NCBI RefSeq assembly: GCF_014873915.1 | Contig: NZ_JADBEJ010000004.1 | Coordinates: 124,001 to 188,000 of the forward strand | Length of the DNA: 64,000 nucleotides | Direction of reading: 5' to 3' | DNA from: Amycolatopsis roodepoortensis | GTDB lineage: Bacteria > Actinomycetota > Actinomycetes > Mycobacteriales > Pseudonocardiaceae | Shown here: positions 42,409 through 50,870 of the stretch, in pieces | Layout: each line of letters starts with the position of its first letter | How positions within the stretch are numbered: position 1 is the first letter of the stretch | Notes under the pieces: model-generated | What the model was told of the DNA's origin: nothing | The model's database searches: none | The model's input: the letters and a program-made list of their open reading frames with translations, nothing else | Translations under genes and position numbers: made by a program

Positions 42409-43103
42409 CTCGCCGCCTGCCGGACGACGTAGCCGACACCGCGCACGGTGTGGATCAGCGGTTCGCCGCCCGTGTCGAGTTTGCGGCGCAGATGCGAGAT
42501 GACCAGTTCGACCACATTGGACCGGCCGCCGAAATCGTATTCCCAGACGTGGTCGAGGATCTGCGCCTTGGTCAGCACCGAAGGCGAACGGCGCATGAGG
42601 TAGCGCAGCAGTTCGTACTCGGTCGGGGTGAGCTCGGCGGGTTCGCCGCCGCGGGCGACCTCGCGGGTGTCCTCGTTCAGGGTCAGGTCACCGACCCGCA
42701 GCACCGCCGCCTTGGCCTGGTTGGTGCTCCGCCGCAGGACGGCGCGCAGCCGTGCCATCAGTTCCTCGACGGAGAACGGCTTCACGAGGTAGTCGTCACC
42801 GCCGCGGGTGAGCCCGGCGACCCGGTCCGCGGTCGCGTCCTTCGCGGTCAGGAAGACCACGGGCACCGCCGTCCCCGACTCGCGGAGCTTGTCCAGCACG
42901 GTGAACCCGTCGATTCCGGGCAGCATCAGGTCGAGCACGACGATGTCGGGCCCGAATTCGGCGGCCTTGGCCAGCGCGGCCTCCCCCGATCCGGCGGTGA
43001 CGGCCTGCCAGCCCTCGTAGCGGGCGACGGTGGCCACCAGGTCGGCGATATGCGGCTCGTCGTCCACCACCAACAGGCGGACGGGGTTCTCGGTGTTCAC
43101 CAC
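42405..43103 (-). CDS. OmpR-type response regulator
   Basis: A 232-residue response regulator with a receiver domain (phosphorylated Asp58 in VVLDLMLPG, acidic pair VVDDEPHI, conserved Lys in YLVKPFS) and a C-terminal winged helix (LTPTEYELLRYLMRRSPSV, VISHLRRKLD). The GTG at 43103 has GGAGG 5 bases upstream; the GTG at 43100, with 8-base spacing, is an equally possible start. It is co-translated with the kinase. It is divergent from the ferric reductase-like gene, 133 bases away, and may control it. Confidence 0.95.
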   Translation of the reverse strand: MVNTENPVRLLVVDDEPHIADLVATVARYEGWQAVTAGSGEAALAKAAEFGPDIVVLDLMLPGIDGFTVLDKLRESGTAVPVVFLTAKDATADRVAGLTRGGDDYLVKPFSVEELMARLRAVLRRSTNQAKAAVLRVGDLTLNEDTREVARGGEPAELTPTEYELLRYLMRRSPSVLTKAQILDHVWEYDFGGRSNVVELVISHLRRKLDTGGEPLIHTVRGVGYVVRQAAR

Positions 43104-43236
43104 GCCATCCTCCGTGAACGCGCGCGCGAGGGCGAGGCGGGAGCGCACACGACAGGAAGCCGACAGCTTCCGCCAAGAAAGGTCACAGGTTGGCACAGCA
43201 GGCTCCGTACGTGAACCGGACCGGAAGGGGCCACGT

Positions 43237-44583
43237 GTGACCACCATGACGCAGACCGCCGCGAGACCGCGCCCGGCGATCCGTCCCAGGATCGCCGCGC
43301 GCGCCGGGCTCTTCCTCTTCCTCGGCGCCAACGTGGCCGCCGTGACCATGCTCTTCTTCGCCGCTGGGCCGTCGGACAACGTGCTCATCAGCGTCGGCAG
43401 GCTCGCCGGGCTGTACGGGGCGCTGGCGATGGCGTTCCAGCTGCTGCTGGTCGCCAGGCTGCCGTGGTTCGACCGCCGCCTCGGCATGGACCGGCTCACC
43501 GGCTGGCACCGCTGGACCGGGTTCACCCTGCTGTGGACGCTGCTCGCCCACTTCGTGTTCATCGTCTTCGGCTACGCGCAGGTCGAGGACACCGGCGTGG
43601 CCGTCGAGTTCGTCACGATGGTGACCAAGCTCGAGGGGATCCTGCGCGCGGTCGTCGCGTTCGCGCTGATCCTGCTCGTCGGCGCCGTTTCCGCCCGGTT
43701 CGCCCGGCGCCGCCTGGCGTACGAGACCTGGCATTTCATCCACCTCTACACCTATGCCGCGGTCGTGCTGGCGTTCAGCCATCAGATCGCGCTGGGCGGA
43801 TCGTTCGCGTCGTCGCCGGGGGCGCAGGTCTACTGGTGGGCGGTGTGGGGTGTCGCGCTCGGCTCCGTCGTCGCGGGCCGGGTGGTGCTGCCGCTGGCGC
43901 GTAACCTGCGTCACCGCTTGAAGGTCGTCGCCGTCGTCCCCGAATCCCGCGACGTCGTCTCGGTGTACATCTCCGGGAAGCATCTCGACAAGATGCCCGC
44001 GCGGGCAGGCCAGTTCTTCCTGTGGCGCTTCATGACCCGGGATCGCTGGTGGCAGGCGAACCCGTTCTCGCTGTCGGCCGCGCCGGACGGCCGCACCCTG
44101 CGCCTGACCGCGAAGGCCGCCGGTGACGGCAGCGCGTCCCTGCGGTCGCTGAAGGTTGGCACCCGGGTGTTCGCCGAAGGCCCGTACGGCGCGTTCACCA
44201 CGATGCACCAACGGAAACCGAACGCGTTGCTCGTGGCGGGCGGCGTCGGGATCACCCCGATCCGCGCGCTGCTGGAGGAGATCTCCGGCCACGTCGTGGT
44301 GCTCTACCGCGTCCGCGACGAACGCGACGCCGTCCTCCTGCCCGAGCTGATCGGGCTGGCGCGGGCGCGCGGCGCGGTCGTCCGGGTCCTCAGTGGACCG
44401 TCCGATCAGGCCGGTCCGGTCCTCGGCGCGCCCAACCTGCGGCGGATGGTGCCGGACATCGCCGACCGGGACGTCTTCGTCTGCGGCCCGCCGGGGATGA
44501 CCTCGGCGACGCTGCGCAGCCTGCGGGAGCTGCGGGTGCCGTCCCAGCAGGTCCACGCCGAACGCTTCAGTCTCGCCGCCTGA
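43237..44583 (+). CDS. Ferric reductase-like transmembrane flavoprotein
   Basis: A 448-residue membrane enzyme. The N-terminal half has about six membrane helices with histidines (TGWHRWTGFT, LAHFVFIVFG, TWHFIHLYTY, AFSHQIALG) for two haems. The C-terminal half is a ferredoxin-NADP reductase-like module: FAD block NPFSLSAAPDG, NAD block LVAGGVGITPIRALLEEI and the end motif VFVCGPPGM. It would move electrons from NAD(P)H across the membrane. The GTG at 43237 has GGAAGGGG upstream. The next genes (FMN-binding protein, ApbE) complete a flavin-based electron transfer operon. Confidence 0.9.
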   Translation: MTTMTQTAARPRPAIRPRIAARAGLFLFLGANVAAVTMLFFAAGPSDNVLISVGRLAGLYGALAMAFQLLLVARLPWFDRRLGMDRLTGWHRWTGFTLLWTLLAHFVFIVFGYAQVEDTGVAVEFVTMVTKLEGILRAVVAFALILLVGAVSARFARRRLAYETWHFIHLYTYAAVVLAFSHQIALGGSFASSPGAQVYWWAVWGVALGSVVAGRVVLPLARNLRHRLKVVAVVPESRDVVSVYISGKHLDKMPARAGQFFLWRFMTRDRWWQANPFSLSAAPDGRTLRLTAKAAGDGSASLRSLKVGTRVFAEGPYGAFTTMHQRKPNALLVAGGVGITPIRALLEEISGHVVVLYRVRDERDAVLLPELIGLARARGAVVRVLSGPSDQAGPVLGAPNLRRMVPDIADRDVFVCGPPGMTSATLRSLRELRVPSQQVHAERFSLAA

Positions 44584-44600
44584 GTCAGGGAGTCCCGATC

Positions 44601-45011
44601 ATGAAGAAGACCATCGTCGCCGCGACGGTCGCCCTTTCGGCCGCCGGTTTCCTCGGTGTCTGGCTGTACGAACCGGGTCCGCTCGGCTCGGAAACCGTCG
44701 CGGTCGCGGCGCCGAGCCCGTCCATTTCGGACGGTGGCGCCTCCGAAGGCGCCGAACGCACCGTCGACGGTTCGGTGGAGAGCAACCGGTACGGCACCGT
44801 CCAGGTGCGGCTGGTGATCTCGCCCGAGGACAGGATCTCCGAAGTCCGCCTGCTGCAACGGCCGACGAGCGGACGCGGGGTCGCGGCGATCCCGGTCCTG
44901 CAGGCGGAGACGCTGACCGCGCAGAGCGCCGACATCGACACCGTCTCCGGGGCGACGTCGACGAGCGAGTCGTACGTCAAATCCCTGCAGGCGGCGCTGG
45001 ACGCCAGATGA
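44601..45011 (+). CDS. Extracytoplasmic FMN-binding domain protein
   Basis: A 136-residue protein with an N-terminal membrane anchor or signal (VAATVALSAAGFLGVWLY) and a C-terminal FMN-binding domain. The flavinylation motif reads DTVSGATSTSESY; Thr119 is the expected residue that receives FMN from ApbE. It would accept electrons from the membrane flavoprotein encoded just upstream. The start is an ATG 17 bases behind that gene, and its stop overlaps the apbE start by four bases. Confidence 0.92.
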   Translation: MKKTIVAATVALSAAGFLGVWLYEPGPLGSETVAVAAPSPSISDGGASEGAERTVDGSVESNRYGTVQVRLVISPEDRISEVRLLQRPTSGRGVAAIPVLQAETLTAQSADIDTVSGATSTSESYVKSLQAALDAR

Positions 45012-45745
45012 ACCGCGTCGAGCAGGTGATGGGGCTGCCGGTCTCCGTCGACGTCCGGGCGGGCGGGGACCTCGTCGATCACGCGATCGACGGTGTTTTC
45101 GGCTGGCTGCGGGAGGTCGACGCGCGGTTCAGCCCGTTCAAGGCAGGCAGCGAGGTCTGCCGCTACGACCGCGGCGAACTCACGCCGTCGGAGCTGAGCG
45201 ACGATCTTCTGGAGATCCTGTCGTTGTGCGATCACTATGAGCGGTTGTCCGGCGGTGCGTTCACCGCCCGTCTCCCCGGCCGTCGGCTCGATCCGAACGC
45301 GGTGGTGAAGGGCTGGGCGGTGCAGCGGGCGTCGGCGTTGCTGCTGGCCGAGGGCCTGGACGTCTTCTGTGTCAACGCGGGCGGGGACGTGGTCACCTCC
45401 GGCGAACCGGAACCCGGCCGCGCTTGGCGGGTCGGCATCCGGCATCCCGAGCGGCCAGACGCGATCTGCGCCGTGGTCGAATCGTCCGGTGGCGCGGTCG
45501 CGACCTCGGCGGAATACGAGCGTGGCGCGCATATCCTGGACGGACGGACCGGGCGCCCGCCCGCCGGGCTGCTGAGCGTCACGGTGGCCGCCGGCGACCT
45601 CGTCACCGCTGATTCCCTCGCCACGGCCGCCTTCGCGATGGGGACCGAGGGGATCGCCTGGGTCGCCTCGCAACCGGGCTGCCAGGTGCTGGTCATCGAC
45701 GCGGAACGGCAGGTGCACCGGTCGCCAGGCCTGCGGCTCGCTTAA
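45008..45745 (+). CDS. apbE: FAD:protein FMN transferase (ApbE)
   Basis: A 245-residue ApbE enzyme that attaches FMN covalently to threonine in the SGAT motif of target proteins. Recognisable parts: DARFSPFKAGSEVCRYDRGE, NAVVKGWAVQRASALL, VNAGGDVVTSG and TADSLATAAFAMG, which bind FAD and Mg. It is on the short side for ApbE (usual 300 or more), because it lacks an export signal, as do several actinomycete versions. The ATGA overlap with its probable substrate gene gives a direct functional pairing. Confidence 0.93.
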   Translation: MNRVEQVMGLPVSVDVRAGGDLVDHAIDGVFGWLREVDARFSPFKAGSEVCRYDRGELTPSELSDDLLEILSLCDHYERLSGGAFTARLPGRRLDPNAVVKGWAVQRASALLLAEGLDVFCVNAGGDVVTSGEPEPGRAWRVGIRHPERPDAICAVVESSGGAVATSAEYERGAHILDGRTGRPPAGLLSVTVAAGDLVTADSLATAAFAMGTEGIAWVASQPGCQVLVIDAERQVHRSPGLRLA

Positions 45746-45787
45746 ACCGTTGGCCGGGCTTCGCGGGCTCAGGCAGACTTCGGCGTC

Positions 45788-46168
45788 ATGACCTCTGTCG
45801 TACAGAACTTCTTCTTCGACTGCGCCGACGCCTACGAACTGGGCCGGTTCTGGAGCGGCGTCGTCGGCAAACCGATGGCCGACGACGACGTGCCGGGCGA
45901 TCCCGAAACGATCATCGAGATGGACAACGGAGTCACGCTGTTCTTCGGGCAGGTCCCGGAACCGAAGACGGTGAAGAACCGGATCCATCTCTGCCTCACG
46001 CCGGACATCCCACGCGACGAGGAGGTGGAGCGCATCCTGAAACTCGGCGCGACCCTCCTGCACGACCGGCGCAAGCCGGACGGCACCGGCTGGGCGGTCC
46101 TCGCCGACCCCGAGGGCAACGAATTCTGCGTACTGCGCAGCGCCGCCGAAAAGGCCGCCACCGCATGA
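45788..46168 (+). CDS. VOC-family (glyoxalase/bleomycin resistance-like) protein
   Basis: A 126-residue vicinal-oxygen-chelate protein. It opens SVVQNFFFDCADAYELGRFW, has RIHLCLTPD in the middle and ends with LADPEGNEFCVLR, the usual closing motif. Such proteins bind a metal and can be isomerases, dioxygenases or drug-binding proteins; here the exact reaction cannot be told. It overlaps the methyltransferase gene by four bases (ATGA), so the pair is co-translated. Confidence 0.88.
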   Translation: MTSVVQNFFFDCADAYELGRFWSGVVGKPMADDDVPGDPETIIEMDNGVTLFFGQVPEPKTVKNRIHLCLTPDIPRDEEVERILKLGATLLHDRRKPDGTGWAVLADPEGNEFCVLRSAAEKAATA

Positions 46169-46986
46169 CGGACTACCTGACCGTCAACCGGGCGAACTGG
46201 GACGAACGCGCTCCGGCGCACGCCGCTTCGGCGGACTACGGCTACAAGAAGTTCGTCGCGGACCCGTCGCACCTCAGCGGCGTGGTCACCTTCGACCGGC
46301 CGCTGCTCGGCGACGTCTCCGGCGCCCGGGGAGTGCACCTGCAGTGCCATATCGGCACGGACACGCTTTCGCTGTCCCGCCTCGGCGCACGGATGACCGG
46401 CCTCGACTTCTCCGCGCCCGCGCTGGAGATCGCGCGAGGGCTGGCCGCCGAGACCGGCGCGGAGATCGACTACCACGAGTCCGATGTGTACAGTGCCGCC
46501 GACGTGCTGGGCGCCGGGGAATTCGACCTCGTCTACACGGGGATCGGCGCGCTCTGCTGGCTGCCGGACATCGCCCGCTGGGGACAGGTCGTCGGGAGGT
46601 TGCTGAAGCCGGGCGGGCGGCTGTTCATCCGGGAAATGCACCCGATGCTGGGCACTCTCGACGAGACGCAGCCGCTGATCACGCCGCGCTACCCGTACTT
46701 CGAGCATGCCGAACCGCTGGTGTTCGACGAACCGGGGACCTATGTGGACACGGACGTTTCGTTCCAGCACAACCGGACGCACGAGTGGAACCACGGGCTC
46801 GGCGAGATCGTCACTTCGCTGCTCGACGCCGGGCTCACGCTGACGCGGCTGGTGGAGCACGACAGCGTGCCGTGGAACGCGCTGCCCGGGTTCATGACCC
46901 TGAACGAGGCGACCGAGGAATGGCGGCTGACCGAGGATCCGCGGCGGCTGGCGGCGAGTTTCACGCTTGAAGCCGTGAAAGGCTGA
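46165..46986 (+). CDS. Class I SAM-dependent methyltransferase
   Basis: A 273-residue methyltransferase. It opens YLTVNRANWDERAPAHA, a start seen in a group of small-molecule methyltransferases. The SAM-binding loop is partly unusual: the first motif reads GARGVHLQCHIGTDTLSLSR where many enzymes have a GxGxG, a variant that is known in this subgroup. MTGLDFSAPALEIARGLA and FDLVYTGIGALCWLPD follow. It is co-translated with the VOC protein. The substrate is unknown. Confidence 0.85.
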   Translation: MTDYLTVNRANWDERAPAHAASADYGYKKFVADPSHLSGVVTFDRPLLGDVSGARGVHLQCHIGTDTLSLSRLGARMTGLDFSAPALEIARGLAAETGAEIDYHESDVYSAADVLGAGEFDLVYTGIGALCWLPDIARWGQVVGRLLKPGGRLFIREMHPMLGTLDETQPLITPRYPYFEHAEPLVFDEPGTYVDTDVSFQHNRTHEWNHGLGEIVTSLLDAGLTLTRLVEHDSVPWNALPGFMTLNEATEEWRLTEDPRRLAASFTLEAVKG

Positions 46987-47025
46987 TGAGCGTCGGTCCG
47001 TGCAGGCCTGGGGTGCTAGAGGTGG

Positions 47026-47080
47026 TGTCGCGAAAGCCACTTTCGGGACACCAGACGTCTCGAAAGTGGCTTTCGCGACA
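47026..47080. repeat. Palindromic intergenic repeat, family C
   Basis: TGTCGCGAAAGCCACTTTCG at the left and the complement at the right, around GGACACCAGACGTCT. It differs by one base in the centre from the copy at 24696-24754. It follows the methyltransferase gene. Confidence 0.88.
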
Positions 47081-47107
47081 TGATCGCCCGGGCCCGGCAC
47101 CCAGCAG

Positions 47108-47160
47108 TACATGAAGGCCCCCTTCCTTGCGCCTGACGCAAGGAAGGGGGCCTTCATGTA
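47108..47160. repeat. Family A variant palindrome
   Basis: Perfect 24-base arms (TACATGAAGGCCCCCTTCCT, then TGCG) with a 5-base loop. The outer arm is TACATGAAGG instead of CGCGTGAAGG and pairs with a matching change on the other side. It stands between a family C repeat and the asparaginase gene. Confidence 0.9.
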
Positions 47161-47230
47161 CTTCAGCGGCGAGCAAAGGGCGGCGGTGGCGTGGTCAGTC
47201 GAGTGTCGTGAGTTTTGGAAGAATGGCCTC

Positions 47231-48244
47231 ATGAGCGTCTCCCCTGAGAACCGGCCCCTTGTCGCCGTCGCCGCCCTGGGCGGCACCATCTCGATGGTCC
47301 CCGGCGACGGTGAGGACCACGCCGTCCCCCGGCTCACCGCCGCCGACCTGCTCGGCGACCTTGGCGAGAACCTCGAGATGGACGTCCGCGCGGAGACGCT
47401 CGCGGGGATTTCCAGCGCCTCGATGGATTTCGCGACCCTGATCAGGACGCGGGATTGGGCGGCCAAGGCGGTCGACGAAGGCGCTGCCGGCGTCGTCGTG
47501 GTCCAGGGCACGGACACGCTCGAAGAGACCGCGTACTTCTTCGAGCTGACGTGGGCTTCCGAAGCGCCGATCGTGATCACCGGCGCGATGCGCAACCCCA
47601 GCCTGCCCAGCGCCGATGGTGCGGGAAACATCCTCGCCGCGCTGACCGTCGCCGCCGATCCCCGCAGCCGGGGCCGCGGCTCGCTGGTCGCGTTCAACGA
47701 CGACGTCCACGCCGCGCGCTGGGTCCGCAAGACGCACTCGAGCCACGTCGAGGCGTTCTCCTCGAATCCCGCCGGACCGCTCGCGCTGCTCAGCGAGGGC
47801 CTGGTGCACTACTTCCATCCGGTCGCCGCCCGCCCGGCGGCGTTGTCGTTGGCGAACGCGGACTTCTCCGGGCTGGTGCCGATCGTCGAGAGCGGTGTCG
47901 AGGACACCGGCGAGCTCCTGGAAACGCTGGTCAAGGCCGGGGTGAAGGGGGTGGTGCTCGCCGCGAACGGCGCCGGGCACGTTTCGGCGGGGTCCGCCGA
48001 AGTGATCGAGCGGGTCCTGCCGGAAGTGCCGATCGTGGTCGCCGGCCGCACCGGCGCCGGGCCGACGTTCCGTGGTACCTACGGCTTCCGGGGTTCCGAA
48101 TCGGATCTGATCGCGATGGGCGCGACCATGGCGGGCTGGCTGGATCCGCGCAAATCCCGGCTCCTGCTGCACACCCTGCTCGCCACCGGCGCCTCGCGAG
48201 ACCGCGTCGAGGCCGAATTCCGGCTCCGGGGCGACCTCGCGTAG
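47231..48244 (+). CDS. L-asparaginase (type I/II amidohydrolase)
   Basis: A 337-residue asparaginase that hydrolyses L-asparagine to aspartate and ammonia. The first active-site block VAALGGTISMVPGDG contains the nucleophile Thr19, and the second, VVVQGTDTLEETAYFF, supplies the Thr-Asp pair. ITGAMRNPSLPSADGAGNIL is the conserved third block. No signal peptide is present, so it is cytoplasmic. The ATG at 47231 has GGAAG about 10 bases upstream; the upstream open frame runs through a repeat. Confidence 0.93.
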   Translation: MSVSPENRPLVAVAALGGTISMVPGDGEDHAVPRLTAADLLGDLGENLEMDVRAETLAGISSASMDFATLIRTRDWAAKAVDEGAAGVVVVQGTDTLEETAYFFELTWASEAPIVITGAMRNPSLPSADGAGNILAALTVAADPRSRGRGSLVAFNDDVHAARWVRKTHSSHVEAFSSNPAGPLALLSEGLVHYFHPVAARPAALSLANADFSGLVPIVESGVEDTGELLETLVKAGVKGVVLAANGAGHVSAGSAEVIERVLPEVPIVVAGRTGAGPTFRGTYGFRGSESDLIAMGATMAGWLDPRKSRLLLHTLLATGASRDRVEAEFRLRGDLA

Positions 48245-48247
48245 GCC

Positions 48248-48310
48248 GCGTTTCGTCCTCTGAATGCGGTAGTTGCACGCGCAAGGAACGCATTCAGAGG
48301 ACGAAATGCG
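48248..48310. terminator. Inverted repeat between convergent asparaginase and cysteine dioxygenase genes
   Basis: TTTCGTCCTCTGAATGCG and its complement form an 18-base stem around about 20 bases. It lies in the 73-base gap between two stops and could terminate both transcripts. It is not one of families A-C. Confidence 0.75.
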
Positions 48311-48317
48311 GGAGGTG

Positions 48318-48797
48318 TCAGTCCCGGACCGGGCCCGAGACGGGGTCCAGGTGGTACGGCCGCATGGCGCGGGGCCGGTGCCGGTAGACGTGCACGCTCA
48401 CGGCGGGATCCGGGCCGTCGTTGCGCACTTCGTGGACGTAGCCGGGGCCGAAGACGCGGGACTGGCCCTCCGACAGCGAGTGCAGCTCGGTCACGGCCCG
48501 CCCGTCGACGGCGCGCCGGGCGACGGTCTCGCTCAGCTTCCCGCTGACGACGGTGAACGCGCCCGCGGCGAATTCGTGGTCGTGCAGGTCGGTGTGCTGA
48601 CCGGGCAGCCAGCTCATGAGCCAGATCTCCTGCAGCTCGTCCGAGTCGACGAGGGCGGAGAACCGCTGGTCGGGGTCGTACCGCAGCAGGTGCCGCCAGC
48701 GGTCACGGTCCGCGGCGAATTCGAGCGCGACGCGCACCGGGTGGCGCAAGGCGGGGTTTTCGGGAATGACGAGCGTGTTGTCCGGGACGGCGAACAT
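48318..48797 (-). CDS. Cysteine dioxygenase-family protein
   Basis: A 159-residue cupin of the cysteine dioxygenase type, which oxidises cysteine to cysteine sulfinate with non-haem iron. Metal-binding histidines are in HTDLHDHEFAAGAF and GPGYVHEVRN, giving the three-His site of this family. The Cys-Tyr crosslink pair of mammalian enzymes is not evident, as in many bacterial members. The ATG at 48797 has GAGGA upstream. A 41-codon leader with a cysteine-rich end stops 51 bases upstream, which suggests that expression responds to cysteine supply. Thiol dioxygenases of this fold can also act on 3-mercaptopropionate. Confidence 0.88.
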   Translation of the reverse strand: MFAVPDNTLVIPENPALRHPVRVALEFAADRDRWRHLLRYDPDQRFSALVDSDELQEIWLMSWLPGQHTDLHDHEFAAGAFTVVSGKLSETVARRAVDGRAVTELHSLSEGQSRVFGPGYVHEVRNDGPDPAVSVHVYRHRPRAMRPYHLDPVSGPVRD

Positions 48798-48848
48798 GAA
48801 GGGGTCCTCGCAGAAGGAAGTGGGTGTCGAGCTGGGCCGGGGCTGGGT

Positions 48849-48974
48849 TCACCGACAACAGCGACACGCGCACGCGACCGCACCAAGACCCGAGAGGCCC
48901 CGCGACACAGTCATCCCACGTGCGAACATGCGCCCAGCGAACCAGTGCGGAGCCCGTCGGTCAACAGATCTCAT
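48849..48974 (-). CDS. Cysteine-rich leader peptide upstream of cysteine dioxygenase
   Basis: A 41-codon open frame from the ATG at 48974 to a TGA at 48849-48851, too short for routine gene finding. The last seven residues are CACRCCR, so four of the last seven codons before the stop are Cys. It ends 51 bases before the cysteine dioxygenase start on the same strand. Cys-rich leaders that control cysteine genes by ribosome stalling are known in mycobacteria, and small leader peptides of this sort occur in other actinobacteria. Later ATG codons (48929, 48914) could also start it, as no clear ribosome binding site was seen at 48974. Confidence 0.65.
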   Translation of the reverse strand: MRSVDRRAPHWFAGRMFARGMTVSRGLSGLGAVACACRCCR

Positions 48975-49056
48975 ACCGTGGACCGTGAGTTCTGCACCTG
49001 GCGTCCATGCTCGCAACACGGATCCGCCCCGGTCTGTCGCGATATTGCGGTCTTAC

Positions 49057-50070
49057 TCAGGACCACTCGTGCTTCTGCGACCGCCCGAGCAGCTCGGCTC
49101 CCGCACGCCGCGGGTCGACGCCTTCGTGGCACACGCGGTGCATCGCGTCGGTGATCGGCATGTCGACACCGAGGCCCATCGCGAGTTCCCGGATCGACGT
49201 GCACGACTTGACGCCCTCGGCGACCTGGCCACCGGTGGCCGCGAGCGCCTGCTCCAGCGTCTCGCCCCGGCCGAGCCGTTCGCCGAAGGTCCGGTTGCGC
49301 GACAACGGCGACGAGCAGGTCGCCACCAGGTCGCCGACGCCGGCGAGCCCGGCGAAGGTCAGCGGGTCGGCGCCCAGTTTCGCGCCGAGTCTGGCCATCT
49401 CGGCCAGCCCGCGGGTGATCAGCGTGGCCACGGTGTTCGCGCCCAGCCCGAGCCCGGCCGCCATCCCGCAGCTGAGCGCGATGACGTTCTTGCACGCCCC
49501 GCCCAGCTCACAGCCGACGACGTCGGTGTTGGTGTACGGCCGGAAGTACTGGTTGAAGCTCGCCCGCTGGATCGCCTTGGCGTTGTCGTGGTCGGTGCAG
49601 GCCAGCACCGCCGCCGCCGGCTGCCCCAGCGCGATCTCCTTCGCCAGGTTCGGCCCGGACACGACCACGATCTGCCCGGCGTCGACGCGGGCGATCTCGG
49701 CGATGACCTCGCTCATCCGCTTGAGCGTGCCCAGTTCGACACCCTTGGCGAGGCTCACCAGGATCGCGTCGGCGGGCAGCAGACCGGACCACTCCGACAG
49801 ATTGGTCCGCAACGTCTGGCTCGGCACCGCGAGCACCACGGCCTGCGCGCCGTCGAGGGCCTCGGCCGGATCCGCCGTCGCGGTGATCCGCTCCGGCAGT
49901 TCGATATCGGGTAAATAGGATGAATTGCGATGCCGTTCCCGGATGTCGGCCGCGACCTCGGGCCGACGGGCCCAGATGGTCACGTCACGTCCGGCGTCGC
50001 CGAGCACCTTCGCGAACGCCGTCCCCCAGGATCCGGCGCCGAGCACGGTCACCCGCTGGACCTCGGCCAT
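49057..50070 (-). CDS. gpsA: Glycerol-3-phosphate dehydrogenase [NAD(P)+]
   Basis: A 337-residue enzyme that reduces dihydroxyacetone phosphate to sn-glycerol 3-phosphate for phospholipid synthesis. The Rossmann loop [15 protein letters not shown] is at the N-terminus, followed by [17 protein letters not shown]. The catalytic lysine lies in [32 protein letters not shown] is the conserved end block. The ATG at 50070 shares one base with the stop of plsC, so acylglycerol-phosphate synthesis genes are co-translated. In mycobacteria ddl follows this gene; here it does not. Confidence 0.96.
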   Translation of the reverse strand: MAEVQRVTVLGAGSWGTAFAKVLGDAGRDVTIWARRPEVAADIRERHRNSSYLPDIELPERITATADPAEALDGAQAVVLAVPSQTLRTNLSEWSGLLPADAILVSLAKGVELGTLKRMSEVIAEIARVDAGQIVVVSGPNLAKEIALGQPAAAVLACTDHDNAKAIQRASFNQYFRPYTNTDVVGCELGGACKNVIALSCGMAAGLGLGANTVATLITRGLAEMARLGAKLGADPLTFAGLAGVGDLVATCSSPLSRNRTFGERLGRGETLEQALAATGGQVAEGVKSCTSIRELAMGLGVDMPITDAMHRVCHEGVDPRRAGAELLGRSQKHEWS

Positions 50071-50774
50071 CAGGCGTCGTCCTCCGGCTTCTTCGCGGGC
50101 GGTTCCTCCTGGCGGATCTCCGCGAGCAGCGCGGTGATCTCGGTCATCATCAGGTCGGTGACCTCGCGCAGCTTGGACGCGCTGCGGGTCGAACCGTTCT
50201 TGTAGGCGGAGAGATCCATCGGCTCGCCGACCAGATGCGTGATCGTCTTGCGCGGGAACGGGGTGAACTTCTTCGTGTAGCCGTTGAAGATGTGGTTCGT
50301 GCCCCAGCGGGCGATCGGGATCACCGGCACGTCGGTCTCCAGCGCGAGCCGCGCGGCACCGGTGAACGGCTTCTTCGGCCAGCCGTCCGGGTCCTTGCTG
50401 ATCGTCCCTTCCGGATAGATCACGACGACCTTGCCGTCACGCAACGCCTGGTGGGCGGCCTTGAGGCTGTCACCGGCGGCGGCCGAACCGCGCGAGACGG
50501 GGATCTGGCCGGCTCCGACGAAGATCTTGCCGAAGAGCGGAGCCCTGGTCAGGCTCTCCTTGCCGAGGAACCGCGGCACCCGCTTCTGGCGGTGCACGAA
50601 CACCGCGTCCACCGCCGGGTCCATGTGGGACACGTGGTTGAGCAGGAGCAGCGCGCCACCTTCGCGGGGGATCCGCTCGGCGTTGCGGTAGACCCGCTTG
50701 CCGATGGCCGTCGCCGGGTAGAACAGTGCGGCGGCGATGCCCACCCAGATGCCGCCCTTCTCACGCCGGGCCAA
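50070..50774 (-). CDS. plsC: 1-acyl-sn-glycerol-3-phosphate acyltransferase
   Basis: A 234-residue acyltransferase that makes phosphatidic acid from lysophosphatidic acid. The catalytic HX4D motif is [11 protein letters not shown]; the phosphate-binding block is [17 protein letters not shown] hydrophobic segment near the N-terminus ([18 protein letters not shown]) anchors it in the membrane. The TTG at 50774 is the start: GGAGG lies 5 bases upstream and relatives begin ARREKGG; the frame is open far upstream but inside another gene. It is the upstream partner of gpsA and divergent from fbiD. Confidence 0.93.
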   Translation of the reverse strand: MARREKGGIWVGIAAALFYPATAIGKRVYRNAERIPREGGALLLLNHVSHMDPAVDAVFVHRQKRVPRFLGKESLTRAPLFGKIFVGAGQIPVSRGSAAAGDSLKAAHQALRDGKVVVIYPEGTISKDPDGWPKKPFTGAARLALETDVPVIPIARWGTNHIFNGYTKKFTPFPRKTITHLVGEPMDLSAYKNGSTRSASKLREVTDLMMTEITALLAEIRQEEPPAKKPEDDA

Positions 50775-50870
50775 TTCGTCCTCCTCGAAGTCACACGTGT
50801 CGTCCCAGGCCACTGATCCTGCCGCGCGCGTACGAGCGCGGTCCAGGGAGGGTCGGGTAAGAAGTGAGAT

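Noticed and set aside
46165..46986. Methyltransferase considered inactive because of the unusual SAM loop
   Set aside because: The CHIGTDTLSL variant is a known feature of this methyltransferase subgroup, so it is not evidence of decay.
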